A stretch of DNA of 64,000 bases from Mycobacterium sp. Aquia_213 (GCF_026625985.1 NZ_CP113116.1:1116001-1180000); one strand, 5' to 3'; positions 27,967 through 36,656 are shown, counted from the stretch's first letter. Numbers and translations: made by a program. The notes: generated from the letters alone by a model not told the origin.

Positions 27967-28320
27967 ATGGGACACGGAGTCGACGGCAGGGTGACGCCAC
28001 CGGCGACGCTCGACTCGGTGTCGGCCGTCAAGATCGCCGAGACGCTGCAAGCCCTGGCTTCGCCGAATCGGCTGATGATCCTGACGAGGCTGCGGCAATC
28101 GCCGTGCTCGGTCGGCGAGCTGTCGACGGCGGTTGGGATGGAACAACCGGCGGTGTCTCACCAGCTGCGGCTATTGCGCGCCCTCGGACTTGTCGCCGGT
28201 GACCGCAACGGCCGCAGCATCGTCTACCGCCTCTACGACAATCACGTCGCGCAACTGCTCGACGAGGCGGTTTACCACATCGAGCACCTGCGTCTCGGCG
28301 CGACCGATACGACGGCGTAG
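27967..28320 (+). CDS. nmtR: Nickel/cobalt-sensing ArsR-family repressor NmtR
   Basis: A 117-residue ArsR-type repressor that begins MGHGV, the N-terminal metal site of NmtR. The helix-5 ligands are present with NmtR numbering: Asp91, His93, His104, His107. The recognition helix is MEQPAVSHQLRLLRAL. Two further C-terminal histidines that I recall from the M. tuberculosis protein (109 and 116) are missing here: position 109 is arginine and the tail is TDTTA. It is divergent from ctpJ and should derepress it when nickel or cobalt binds. Confidence 0.92.
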   Translation: MGHGVDGRVTPPATLDSVSAVKIAETLQALASPNRLMILTRLRQSPCSVGELSTAVGMEQPAVSHQLRLLRALGLVAGDRNGRSIVYRLYDNHVAQLLDEAVYHIEHLRLGATDTTA

Positions 28321-28432
28321 GCGGTCAAGGCCTCATGCGGCCGCGACGGGGTTGGAAAAATTTAGCTGAACATTTGATAAGACTGTGTTTCGGTGCGGGA
28401 TTAGATACGGTGTCGGCTCTAATGTGATGGGG

Positions 28433-28684
28433 ATGAGCATCGAGTACTACCTGCAGAAGGTCCCGGTCGAATCCGTTCAGCCGGGCTTCTCGCTGGCCAT
28501 CGGGGGAGACGGCGACTACCGGCTGTTTCAGGTCGAATGCACGCAGATGTCGCACCGGGCCGGCTTGCCGATCATGTTCAGGCTCACCTCCGAGCCCGTC
28601 AGCGGTGGCGACCCCTGGGTCCTGGAGTGTGAAGAGGGCACGCCGGTCGTCCGGATTCTCGGCGTTGCCAAGGCGGCGTCCTAG
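28433..28684 (+). CDS. Small hypothetical protein
   Basis: An 83-residue soluble protein (MSIEYYLQKVPVESVQPGFS ...) with GC-rich third codon positions typical of a real gene and no membrane segment. ATG at 28433 is preferred; ATG at 28427 is 2 codons upstream. The preceding 112 bp are AT-rich and could hold a promoter. It ends 1 bp before the convergent methyltransferase gene. I do not recognise the family. Confidence 0.55.
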   Translation: MSIEYYLQKVPVESVQPGFSLAIGGDGDYRLFQVECTQMSHRAGLPIMFRLTSEPVSGGDPWVLECEEGTPVVRILGVAKAAS

Positions 28685-28685
28685 C

Positions 28686-29426
28686 TCAGTCAGGCTTTGC
28701 CGCGACGACGAACTGCACCGCGCGCTGCGTCTGCTGCTCGATGTCGACGAGCCCGGCCGACGAGAACAGGTCGACGAAGTCGCGCCGGCCGAACATTGTG
28801 AGCCCGATGCTGCGCGCGGTCGCCGTCATCAGATACCGCACCGCCGCCGCCTCGGGGGCATAGCTGGTCAGGATCGCGATCCGGCCGCCAGGTTTGAGCA
28901 CCCGCACCATCTCGCCGGCCACCCGGAACGGCTCGGGCATCAGGTACAGCGCACCGAAACAGCAAACGGCGTCGAAGGTTTCGTCGTCGAACGGCAACAT
29001 GCGGGCATCTCCGCGGACATAGCAGGTTTGCGGCCCACTGTTGTCGGCGACGGCTCGCGTCAGCATCGACTCGGAGATATCGAATCCGACCGCCACGCCG
29101 CCGTCCGGCAGTTCGGCGGCCAGGGGAGCGGTGAAATTGCCTGGGCCACAAGCAACATCGAGCAACGCATGAGCGTTCGACAGACGCAGCGCCGACGCCG
29201 CGCGGCGCTGTTCGGCCCGATGCGTGAGCCCGCTGGCCGCGTAGAAGGCGGTCGGGCGCCACAGTCGTTCGTAGACGGTCGCGACGAACGGGCTGTTCAT
29301 GGCGCGCTGTGCGACGGTCGGCACCGGCGCGCTGGTCGATTCGCCCAACACGTCGAGAAAACCGTGTCGCAGCTGGGCGGTCTGGCTGATGAGGCCGCGG
29401 GTCAACTCGACCGGATCCTGGCTCAT
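28686..29426 (-). CDS. Class I SAM-dependent methyltransferase
   Basis: A 246-residue UbiE/COQ5-like methyltransferase. The SAM-binding motif is LLDVACGPGNFTAPLA near residue 90, followed by VGFDISESML (acidic residue for the ribose) and FDAVCCFGALYLMPEP (motif IV). The first 75 residues form a helical cap. Substrate is unknown; related proteins act on small lipophilic molecules. It is convergent with the small gene before it and divergent from the Zur-box permease operon. Confidence 0.85.
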   Translation of the reverse strand: MSQDPVELTRGLISQTAQLRHGFLDVLGESTSAPVPTVAQRAMNSPFVATVYERLWRPTAFYAASGLTHRAEQRRAASALRLSNAHALLDVACGPGNFTAPLAAELPDGGVAVGFDISESMLTRAVADNSGPQTCYVRGDARMLPFDDETFDAVCCFGALYLMPEPFRVAGEMVRVLKPGGRIAILTSYAPEAAAVRYLMTATARSIGLTMFGRRDFVDLFSSAGLVDIEQQTQRAVQFVVAAKPD

Positions 29427-29494
29427 TGTGTTCCGACGTTAGTGGACCCCACCGCCACGCCGGTGGCCCGGGTACCGGCGCCGGGCTCGTCACA

Positions 29495-29512
29495 GTGATA
29501 ATCGTTTTCATC
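29495..29512 (+). promoter_or_regulatory. Zur-box-like operator
   Basis: TGATAATCGTTTTCATCA is an AT-rich imperfect inverted repeat (TGAT ... ATCA arms) that closely resembles mycobacterial Zur (FurB) boxes as I recall them. It lies 34 bp upstream of the permease start, where a zinc-repressed promoter would be. The downstream permease/TIGR03943 pair belongs to a family often seen in zinc regulons. Confidence 0.65.
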
Positions 29513-29545
29513 AATGGTCATCAGATTCCAGGCTGGGTGCGTTAG

Positions 29546-30541
29546 ATGAGGGCCGAGAGTCAACCGCGTTTCGGGTCCATGGAAGTCCTGGTCTTCGGTT
29601 TGGTGGGGTTCGCGATCGCGGGGACGTGGCTGCGCACCGTCGTCGTGAACAGCGACGCATTGGCCACCGCCGGCACCGTGTTCTGCGGCGTCTTCGTCCA
29701 GGCCCTGCCCTTCCTGGGCCTTGGGGTGGTGGTCAGCGGATTGATCGCGGTGTTCCTGCCGCCGGAACGGCTGGTGCGCTGGCTGCCGCGACGGCCCGCG
29801 GCGGCGGTCGTCGTAGCCGGTGTGGCCGGGGCCGCGCTGCCCGGCTGCGAGTGCGGCTCGGTGCCGGTGGCGCGCCGGCTCTTCGGCGACGGCGGGGCGG
29901 CCGGAGCGGCGGCGTTGACGTTCATGCTCGCCGCACCCGCCATCAACCCCGTGGTGGTGGTCGCGACGGCCGTCGCGTTCCCGGGTCAGCCCAGGATGGT
30001 CATCGCCAGGGTGGCCGCGTCATTGCTGACCGCGGTGGTGATGGGCTGGGCGTGGTCGCGGTGGGGCCGCACCGAATGGATCACCCGCCGGCTCCCGGCG
30101 CACGAGTCCCACGGTCCCGAGACGCAGTCGAAGTGGCTGCTGTTCTGCGAAGTCGCCCGGCACGACTTCCTGCAGGCGGCGGCCTACCTCGTGGTGGGAG
30201 CCGCCGCGGCGGCGGCACTACACGTGCTGGTGCCGCCGTGGATCTTCGAAAACATTGGCGCGCATTTGGTTCTCGGCGTCGTAGCCATGGCCGTGCTGGC
30301 CGTCATCCTGGCGGTGTGCTCGGAAGCCGACGCGTTCGTCGCATCCAGCCTGACGATGGTTCCGCTGGTGCCGCGGCTGGTGTTCCTGGTGGTCGGGCCA
30401 GCCGTCGACGTCAAGCTGCTGGCGATGCAGTCCGGCATGTTCGGGCGGGCGTTCGCCACTCGCTTCGCCCCCGCGACACTAGTCGTGGCCACCGCGGTGG
30501 CCACCGGAGTCGGCGTGCTGCTGCTGGGCGGTCCTCGATGA
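29546..30541 (+). CDS. Permease of the DUF318 (UPF0718) family
   Basis: A 331-residue integral membrane protein with about eight helices. The segments PGCECGSVPVARRLF and CSEADAFVASS and the motif AAPAINPVV are hallmarks of this permease family; the cysteines in CECG may bind metal. It is the first gene of a two-gene operon behind a Zur-box-like site, and its stop overlaps the next start (ATGA). A role in zinc acquisition or handling is inferred; the transported substrate of the family is not established. Confidence 0.85.
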   Translation: MRAESQPRFGSMEVLVFGLVGFAIAGTWLRTVVVNSDALATAGTVFCGVFVQALPFLGLGVVVSGLIAVFLPPERLVRWLPRRPAAAVVVAGVAGAALPGCECGSVPVARRLFGDGGAAGAAALTFMLAAPAINPVVVVATAVAFPGQPRMVIARVAASLLTAVVMGWAWSRWGRTEWITRRLPAHESHGPETQSKWLLFCEVARHDFLQAAAYLVVGAAAAAALHVLVPPWIFENIGAHLVLGVVAMAVLAVILAVCSEADAFVASSLTMVPLVPRLVFLVVGPAVDVKLLAMQSGMFGRAFATRFAPATLVVATAVATGVGVLLLGGPR

Positions 30542-31245
30542 AGCGCGAAACCGAGAACACGATCCTGCTGCTGGTCGGCCTGAGCGTCGGGCTGATCCTG
30601 GCCACCGGTGTCTTCACCCGCTACGTCAAGCCCTCGCTGATGCCGTGGCTGGTGCTCACCGCTGCGCTGCTGATCGGGCTCGCATTGGTGTCCATTGTCG
30701 GCGACGTCCGCCGCGGCGGACGTGATCCCGACGACGGGCATGCCCACCGCGGCGGTGTGGTGTGGCTGCTCGCGGTGCCCATCGTGGTGCTGTGCTTCGT
30801 GTCGCCCCCGGCGTTGCGGCCCCAGGCCGCGACCGGATCGGTGGCAAATGTCTCCAATGACGTTCTGCGCGTGGCATTTCCGCCGTTACCGGCGGGGCGG
30901 GCGCCGGAGGTCTCGCTGGCGGAGGTGGTGGTGCGGGCAGCCAACGACAGCACGGGGTCGCTGAACAACCGGCTGATCACGGTCACCGGCTTCGCCCTCA
31001 ACGAACCCGGCGGCGTCGACCTTGCCCGCATCGTGATCATCTGTTGTGCCGCCGACGCCCAACTGGGCCGCATCCACCTGCGCGATCACGACGGCGCCGG
31101 TACCTTCCACTTCCCCGACAACACCTGGCTGCGGGTGGAAGGCGTGGTGACGCCCGCCGAGCGCAAACCCCATACGCCGCCGATCCCGACGTTGCGGGCC
31201 GTCTCGGTCACGCCCGTCCCCGCGCCGGCCAACCCCTACGCGTAA
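30538..31245 (+). CDS. TIGR03943-family membrane protein, partner of the permease
   Basis: A 235-residue protein with two N-terminal membrane helices (about 8-27 and 35-58), a third near 75-95, and an extracytoplasmic C-terminal domain with CCAAD and LITVTGFALNEPG. This is the TIGR03943 (YcgQ-like) pattern, whose genes pair with DUF318 permeases. The ATG at 30538 overlaps the permease stop by 4 bp; a longer open frame upstream is only a shadow of the permease gene. A joint metal-related function is likely but unproven. Confidence 0.82.
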   Translation: MKRETENTILLLVGLSVGLILATGVFTRYVKPSLMPWLVLTAALLIGLALVSIVGDVRRGGRDPDDGHAHRGGVVWLLAVPIVVLCFVSPPALRPQAATGSVANVSNDVLRVAFPPLPAGRAPEVSLAEVVVRAANDSTGSLNNRLITVTGFALNEPGGVDLARIVIICCAADAQLGRIHLRDHDGAGTFHFPDNTWLRVEGVVTPAERKPHTPPIPTLRAVSVTPVPAPANPYA

Positions 31246-31418
31246 CCGCACGTCCTTGCCGCGGCGGGGAGCCACCTCCTAACCTGAGCAACATCCGACC
31301 GTGTCCAGCCGTCCAGTCTGGGCGCGGTAAACCGCAACGCAGGCGGGCTGGTCATGGCAGGTCGATCATCGCGATTCGAGGGCCGGCGCCGGCACTGCGG
31401 GATTCGGGGGTTACCGCC

Positions 31419-32411
31419 GTGGCCGAACTGATCGGTGCGCGGGCGGAAGAACTTGCCGCGATGGATATCTTCGAGGGATGCGCCATCGACGACCTGGAGC
31501 CGTTGGCGGCCAGCCTGCAGCCGCTGCGCGCCGCGGCCGGACAGGTCCTGATGCAGCAGGGCGAGCAGGCCGTGTCATTCCTGCTCATCTCCTCGGGCAC
31601 CGCCGAGATCAGACATGTCGGTGTCGACGGCGCGGTGTCCATCGGTGCGACGGCCGCCGGCGCGATCATCGGCGAGATCGCGCTGCTGCGCGACAGCCCC
31701 CGGATCGCGACCGTCACCACGCTGGAACCGTTGACCGGCTGGATCGGCGACAACGATGCGTTCACCCGGCTGGTGCACATCCCCGGCATCATGCCCCGCT
31801 TGCTGCGGATGGTGCGCCAGCGGCTGGCCGCGTTCGTCACGCCCATCCCGATCCGGATGCGTGACGGCACCCACCTGCTGCTGCGCCCGGTGCTGCCCGG
31901 TGACGACGTGCGGACCGTGCACGGCCATATCCAGTTCTCCAGCGAGACGCTGTACCGGCGATTCATGACGGCCCGGCTGCCGTCGCCGGCGCTGATGCAT
32001 TATCTGTCCGAGGTCGACTACGTCGACCACTTCGTGTGGGTAGTGACCGACGGCGACGACCCGGTGGCCGATGCGCGCTTTGTCCGGGACGAAAACGATC
32101 CGACGGTCGCCGAGATCGCGTTCACCGTCGCCGACGCCTACCAGGGCCGGGGGATCGGGAGCTTCCTGATCGGTGCGCTGTCGATCGCCGCCAAGGTCGA
32201 CGGAGTCGAAAGATTCTCCGCGCGAATGCTTTCCGACAATCTACCGATGCGTACGATCATGGATCGCTACGGCGCGATCTGGCAGCGTGAAGATATCGGG
32301 GTCATCACCACTGTCATCGATGTGCCGCGCCGGCGCGACCTGGGCATCAAGCGTGAGTTGGCCGACGAGATCAAACGCGTCGCCCGTCAGGTGATCGAGG
32401 CGCTCGGCTGA
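31419..32411 (+). CDS. pat: cAMP-regulated protein lysine acetyltransferase (Rv0998/Pat-like)
   Basis: A 330-residue protein with an N-terminal cyclic-nucleotide-binding domain (about 20-140; phosphate-binding cassette GEIALLRDSPRIATVT) and a C-terminal GNAT acetyltransferase (about 150-310). Catalytic glutamate is Glu232 in TVAEIAFTV; the acetyl-CoA loop is QGRGIGS. It is very similar to my recollection of Rv0998, which acetylates acyl-CoA synthetases in response to cAMP. The start is GTG 31419, giving 330 residues against about 333 in M. tuberculosis. Confidence 0.95.
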   Translation: MAELIGARAEELAAMDIFEGCAIDDLEPLAASLQPLRAAAGQVLMQQGEQAVSFLLISSGTAEIRHVGVDGAVSIGATAAGAIIGEIALLRDSPRIATVTTLEPLTGWIGDNDAFTRLVHIPGIMPRLLRMVRQRLAAFVTPIPIRMRDGTHLLLRPVLPGDDVRTVHGHIQFSSETLYRRFMTARLPSPALMHYLSEVDYVDHFVWVVTDGDDPVADARFVRDENDPTVAEIAFTVADAYQGRGIGSFLIGALSIAAKVDGVERFSARMLSDNLPMRTIMDRYGAIWQREDIGVITTVIDVPRRRDLGIKRELADEIKRVARQVIEALG

Positions 32412-32437
32412 TCCGGCGTCTCGTGATATGAACGGGC

Positions 32438-33106
32438 ATGCGGCCGTTCTGGTTTGGTGCGCTGCTCGCGGTGCTGGTGGTCGCATGCTCCCATGCGCCC
32501 GCGCACCGGCCGTCCGCCACGCCGTCGCCGTCGGCGCATGGCACCGCCGTCAACCCCGCCAACATCAAGCGAGTCGTCCGCGACCTGCCACCCAACTACG
32601 AGGCCACCGCCGGCATCCCGAGCTCGACCTCGCCCCGGGTGATCTGGGGTCTCGACCCGGACGCGACATCCAAGCCCGCGCCGTGCGCCGCACTCGCCGA
32701 CCCCGGCAAGGGGCGCGACCAATCGGCGCAGGGCGTGTCCGCCTCGGGTCCGGGCGGCATCATCAACGTCGCGGTGGTGGCTTTGCCAGACGCTGACCTG
32801 GACCAGGACGTCGTCGACGCCTGCGGCCAGTGGGCCATGACCGCCCAGCACACCACCGCCGACGTCCGGCTCACCGACCCTCCGCACATCGATGATGCGC
32901 AAACCGTCGGCATGGTCGTCGAGATCAAATCAGCTGTCGAGGCGGGAACTGAAATCGATTCGCGGGCATACACATTCATCGCCTATTTGGGCGGCTACTA
33001 CGCCTTCACCACGGTGACCACCGATCCGGGCTCGGCCCTGCCGGCATTGCCACCACAATTCGCCGCGGATCTGCTCGTCAAAACGGTGTCCACGTTGCGC
33101 AGCTGA
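32438..33106 (+). CDS. Lipoprotein, DUF5642-type (Rv0999-like)
   Basis: A 222-residue exported protein with a signal sequence and lipobox (VLVVACS, cysteine near residue 17), a Ser/Pro/Thr-rich linker (about 20-35), then a globular domain (VNPANIKRVVRDLPPNYE ...). It should be anchored at the outer face of the membrane. It corresponds by position to Rv0999. The next gene is a clear paralogue, so the pair arose by tandem duplication. Function unknown. Confidence 0.8.
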   Translation: MRPFWFGALLAVLVVACSHAPAHRPSATPSPSAHGTAVNPANIKRVVRDLPPNYEATAGIPSSTSPRVIWGLDPDATSKPAPCAALADPGKGRDQSAQGVSASGPGGIINVAVVALPDADLDQDVVDACGQWAMTAQHTTADVRLTDPPHIDDAQTVGMVVEIKSAVEAGTEIDSRAYTFIAYLGGYYAFTTVTTDPGSALPALPPQFAADLLVKTVSTLRS

Positions 33107-33134
33107 ACGTCCGGCTTTGGGTAGATTAGCCACG

Positions 33135-33794
33135 GTGTCCAAGCTGGTATGCGCGATCGCAGCCGTGTGCGTGCTCGCCGGTTGTTCATCAAATGCCACT
33201 ACCGCCTCGACAAGCGCCGACATCGCCAAGATCGTCGGAGTGAAGTCGAGCTTCGGGCCCGAGTTCAAAGTCACCGACATCTCCGAACGGGCGATCGATC
33301 CCAAGCTGCTGTCCGCCCGCAAGCTGCCCGAGGGGCTGAAGTTCGACCCCGCCAACTGCGCGAAGTTGGCGTCGGGACCCGACATGCCGCCGGACGTGCA
33401 GGGCAACATGGCCGCGGTGTCCGCCGAGGGGAGCGGCGACCGCTACGTCGTCATCGCGGTGGAGACCTCCAAACCGCTGCCCGTCAACGACCCGGGCAAG
33501 GACTGCACCAAGGTCGCGTTCTCCGGGACCGGGGTGCGCGGCGGTCTCGAGGTCATCGACGCACCGAACATCGACGGGGCACACACGTTCGGCGTGCACC
33601 GCGTCCTGCAAGCGCTGCTGGCCGGTGGTTCCCGTACCGGCGAGTTGTACGACTACTCCGCGCAATTCGGCGACTATCAGGTGATCGTGATTGCCAATCC
33701 GCTCGTCGTACCGGACCAGCCGGTCGCCAAGGTCGACACCCAGCGGGCCCGCGACCTGCTCGTCAAGGCGGTGGCCGCAATCCGCACGTCTTAG
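33135..33794 (+). CDS. Lipoprotein, DUF5642-type paralogue
   Basis: A 219-residue lipoprotein with lipobox CVLAGCSS (cysteine near residue 17) and the same domain plan as its neighbour (conserved PxxNCAKL-like, DGAHTFGVHRVL and a final ARDLLVKAVAAIRTS). The GTG at 33135 (MSKLVCAIAAVC) is chosen as start; an upstream frame start at 33117 lengthens the signal sequence without a better ribosome-binding site. It overlaps the convergent AlkB-like gene by 4 bp. Confidence 0.78.
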   Translation: MSKLVCAIAAVCVLAGCSSNATTASTSADIAKIVGVKSSFGPEFKVTDISERAIDPKLLSARKLPEGLKFDPANCAKLASGPDMPPDVQGNMAAVSAEGSGDRYVVIAVETSKPLPVNDPGKDCTKVAFSGTGVRGGLEVIDAPNIDGAHTFGVHRVLQALLAGGSRTGELYDYSAQFGDYQVIVIANPLVVPDQPVAKVDTQRARDLLVKAVAAIRTS

Positions 33795-34420
33795 CGCACG
33801 TCGCGCGGCCGAAACTGGATGCTGACGCGCGGGCCCTTGCGCAACGAGGTCTTCGGGACCGCGTGCTCCCAGGTGCGCTGGCAGGTTCCGCCCATCACCA
33901 GCAGGTCGCCATGCGCCTGCGGCAGCCGCAGCGACGGCCCGCCCCCGCGCCGGCGCATCGCGAATGTCCGGGTGGCGCCGAGACTGATGATCGCCACCAT
34001 GGTGTCCTCGGTGCTGCTGCGGCCGATCGTGTCGCCGTGCCAGGCGACACTGTCCGACCCGTCGCGGTAACAGCACAATCCGATCGTGGTGAAGGGTTCG
34101 CCGAGCTCGCCCGCGTAGATGTCGTTGAGCCGGCGCCGCAGCCGCGCCAGCATCGGGTGGGGCGGCTCCTCGACGGTCAGGTCGTGAAAACTCACCAGCC
34201 GCGGCACGTCGACCACTCGGTCGTACATTTGGCGGCGCTCGGCCCGCCACGGCACCGTGGATAGCAGCGCGTCGAGCAGGTCTTGCGCATCGGCAGGGTC
34301 GTCGCTGAGCCAACCGGCGCGGATCTCGATGAAGGCGCCGTCGCCGAGTTGTCGTCGCTGGGTGTGCTCGAACAGCGAGCCCTGTACCGCGGTCCCCACG
34401 CCGCACAGCTTATCGCACAT
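33791..34420 (-). CDS. AlkB-like Fe(II)/2-oxoglutarate dioxygenase (Rv1000c-like)
   Basis: A 209-residue AlkB-fold protein with WHGD (HxD), a later histidine in RTWEHAVPK and a full arginine motif RVSIQFR. The nucleotide-recognition lid is suggested by IGLCCYRDGSDSVAWHGD. It should repair alkylated nucleic acids or demethylate RNA. It lies between the DUF5642 lipoproteins and arcA as in M. tuberculosis. The start may be a few codons downstream (GTG of VGTAVQGSLF). The distant paralogue at 13266-13892 lacks the last arginine. Confidence 0.85.
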   Translation of the reverse strand: MCDKLCGVGTAVQGSLFEHTQRRQLGDGAFIEIRAGWLSDDPADAQDLLDALLSTVPWRAERRQMYDRVVDVPRLVSFHDLTVEEPPHPMLARLRRRLNDIYAGELGEPFTTIGLCCYRDGSDSVAWHGDTIGRSSTEDTMVAIISLGATRTFAMRRRGGGPSLRLPQAHGDLLVMGGTCQRTWEHAVPKTSLRKGPRVSIQFRPRDVR

Positions 34421-34507
34421 TCGTTCGATTGATCCGGACTCGCCGGGCTACCAGCGCGCCCTCGGGTGTGACGCGACGGTGCTGTTTCGCGCGGCTACGG
34501 TTTAGTG

Positions 34508-35719
34508 GTGGGTGTGATCGAGCTCAGCACGAATTCCGAGGTGGGCGCCCTGCGGATTGCGATCCTGCACCGTCCCGGCGCCGAGTTGCGGCGACTCAAC
34601 CCGCGCAATAACGACCAGCTGCTCTTCGACGGGCTGCCGTGGGTGGACCGCGCGCAGGACGAGCACGACCAGTTCGCCGAGTTGTTGCGTTCCCGGGGCG
34701 TGGAAGTACTACTGCTGTCGGACCTGCTGACCGAGGCGCTCAACCACAGCGGAGCCGCCCGGATGCAGGGAGTTGCCGCCGCCGTGGACGCGCGCCGGAT
34801 CGGAGTGCCGCTGGCGCAAGAGCTTTCGGCCTACCTGCGTGGCCTCGACCCGGCCAGGCTGGCGCATATCTTGATGGCCGGCATGACGTTCAACGAGCTG
34901 CCGTCGGATACCCGGACCGACGTGTCGCTGGTGCTTCGCATGCACCACGGTGCGGATTTCGTGATCGAGCCCTTGCCGAACCTGGTGTTCACCCGGGACT
35001 CGTCGATCTGGATCGGCCCGCGCGTGGTGATCCCGTCGCTGGCGCTGCGGGCCCGAGTTCGCGAGACGTCGTTGACCGACATGATCTATGCCCACCACCC
35101 GCGGTTCACCGGGGTGCGGCGCGCCTACGAATCGCGCACCGCGCCCGTCGAGGGCGGTGACGTGCTGTTGCTGTCCCCGGGCGTCGTCGCGGTCGGGGTG
35201 GGGGAGCGGACCACGCCGGCGGGTGCGGAAGCGTTGGCGCGCAGCCTCTTTGACGACGACCTGGCGCACACGGTGCTTGCCGTGCCGATCGCCCAGCGGC
35301 GCGCGCAGATGCACCTGGACACGGTGTGCACGATGGTCGACACCGACACGGTCGTGATGTACGCGAACATCGTCGACAACCTTTCGGCGTTCACGATTCA
35401 GCGCACACCAGACGGCGTGAACATCGGCGACGAGACGCCGTTTCTGGAAGCTGCGGCCAAGGCGATGGGCATCGACAAGCTGCGCGTCATCGACACCGGT
35501 CTCGATCCCGTCGTCGCCGAACGCGAACAGTGGGACGACGGCAACAACACGTTGGCGTTGGCGCCCGGCGTCGTCGTCGCCTATGAGCGCAACGGGCAGA
35601 CCAACACCCGCCTGCAGGACGCGGGCATCGAGGTCTTGACGATCGCGGGCTCCGAATTGGGCACCGGGCGCGGCGGTCCGCGGTGCATGTCCTGCCCGGT
35701 CGCGCGGGATCCGCTCTAG
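34508..35719 (+). CDS. arcA: Arginine deiminase ArcA
   Basis: A 403-residue arginine deiminase, which hydrolyses arginine to citrulline and ammonia. Key features are FTRDSSIWIG (guanidinium-binding aspartate), EGGDVLLL, MHLDTVCTMVD (catalytic histidine) and the C-terminal nucleophile in RCMSCP. Start codons are GTG at 34508 or 34505; 34508 gives an N-terminus like that of the M. tuberculosis protein. Other arc genes are absent nearby, as in M. tuberculosis. A hairpin repeat lies 12 bp after the stop and may act as its terminator. Confidence 0.95.
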   Translation: MGVIELSTNSEVGALRIAILHRPGAELRRLNPRNNDQLLFDGLPWVDRAQDEHDQFAELLRSRGVEVLLLSDLLTEALNHSGAARMQGVAAAVDARRIGVPLAQELSAYLRGLDPARLAHILMAGMTFNELPSDTRTDVSLVLRMHHGADFVIEPLPNLVFTRDSSIWIGPRVVIPSLALRARVRETSLTDMIYAHHPRFTGVRRAYESRTAPVEGGDVLLLSPGVVAVGVGERTTPAGAEALARSLFDDDLAHTVLAVPIAQRRAQMHLDTVCTMVDTDTVVMYANIVDNLSAFTIQRTPDGVNIGDETPFLEAAAKAMGIDKLRVIDTGLDPVVAEREQWDDGNNTLALAPGVVVAYERNGQTNTRLQDAGIEVLTIAGSELGTGRGGPRCMSCPVARDPL

Positions 35720-35726
35720 CTCTTTT

Positions 35727-35793
35727 TTCGCCGAGATTGCCGTCATGGTTGTGATCGGGCGAAAATCGCAGCCCTCACGGCAATCTCGACGCC
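35727..35793. repeat. Hairpin repeat, copy 1 (flanks the DUF559 gene)
   Basis: CGAGATTGCCGT at 35732-35743 and its exact complement ACGGCAATCTCG at 35777-35788 form a 12-bp stem. Inside it, GGTTGTGAT and ATCGCAGCC form a second 9-bp stem with two G-U pairs, so almost the whole 57 nt folds into one hairpin. Copy 2 lies 930 bp away in the same orientation, and both copies share TTCGCCGAGATTGC at the left and GGCAATCTCGACGC at the right. The left side begins with a T-run after arcA. Confidence 0.85.
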
Positions 35794-36627
35794 GATCGGC
35801 GCGCAAGTGCTTCGCGGGTGCGCTCAATGATGACCTTCGGCCGGTCCTCGTTTATCACCCTGATCACTCGCCAACCGGCTCGTTCCAGCATCTCGGCACG
35901 GCGGATGTCTTTCACGTACTGCTGTCGATCGCTGCGATGGTGGTCGCCGTCGTATTCGAGGGCCACCATCGGCTTTTCCCAGCCCAGGTCAAGGTAGGCG
36001 ACGAGATGGCCATCGGTGACTTTGAGCTGCGTGGCCGGCCTCGGCAGGCCGGCGTCGATGAGTAGGAGCCGCAGCCAGCTCTCTTTCGGCGATTGCGCGC
36101 CGCCGTCCATCAGGGCGAGAGTCTCTCTGCACTGGCGGACGCCTCTCGCGCCGGTGTGGCGACTGACCAACGCCGCTGCATCGGAGGCAGTGATGCCCGT
36201 AGCGCGTGAGAGTGCGTCGAGATTGGTAACTGCGACACCGCGTGGCAGATGCCGCGCCCCCCAAATCGAATGCCGTCCGCGCTGGCCCAGTCACCCGGAG
36301 TCCGCTCACTTCCACGATTTCATCCGACTCGATCCGTTCGCGGCGAACGATGATGCCTGGCGGTGGATGGTTGAACGACCCGACGAGTTCAACGGGTGCG
36401 AAATCGTCGATCCATTTGGCTCCGTGGAGCGCGGCGGCGGCACGGCCGGCGATGATTCCCGTACGGCCTGACCACAGCCAGGCAGCGTAGATGTTGTCCG
36501 ACAGACATCTCGGCGCATCTTTCGCCAGGTACACATCGCGATGGATTTGCCGGTAGTTCCAACGCAATTGACCACGCGTGAGCTTGCCGCGCGCTATTGC
36601 TTCGCTTCCGAGAAAAACCCCCACCAC
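35775..36627 (-). pseudogene. DUF559 (Vsr-fold) endonuclease-domain protein, frameshifted
   Basis: The N-terminal half (FLGSEAIARGKLTRGQLRW ...) and C-terminal half (ALEYDGDHHRSDRQQYVKD ...) of one protein lie in different frames. The shift sits at a run of six C at 36257-36262; with five, the frames join as FDLGARHLPRGVAV, the normal family sequence. The N-terminal part is AbiEi-like and the C-terminal part is the DUF559 nuclease-fold domain with EYDG ... H and a final GWRVIRV. The likely start is GTG at 36627, just inside hairpin copy 2. A sequencing error in the run cannot be excluded. The gene is a 0.9-kb insertion between arcA and pmt relative to M. tuberculosis. Confidence 0.8.
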
Positions 36628-36656
36628 GCGCTCATGATGCGGCCACTCACCGACAA

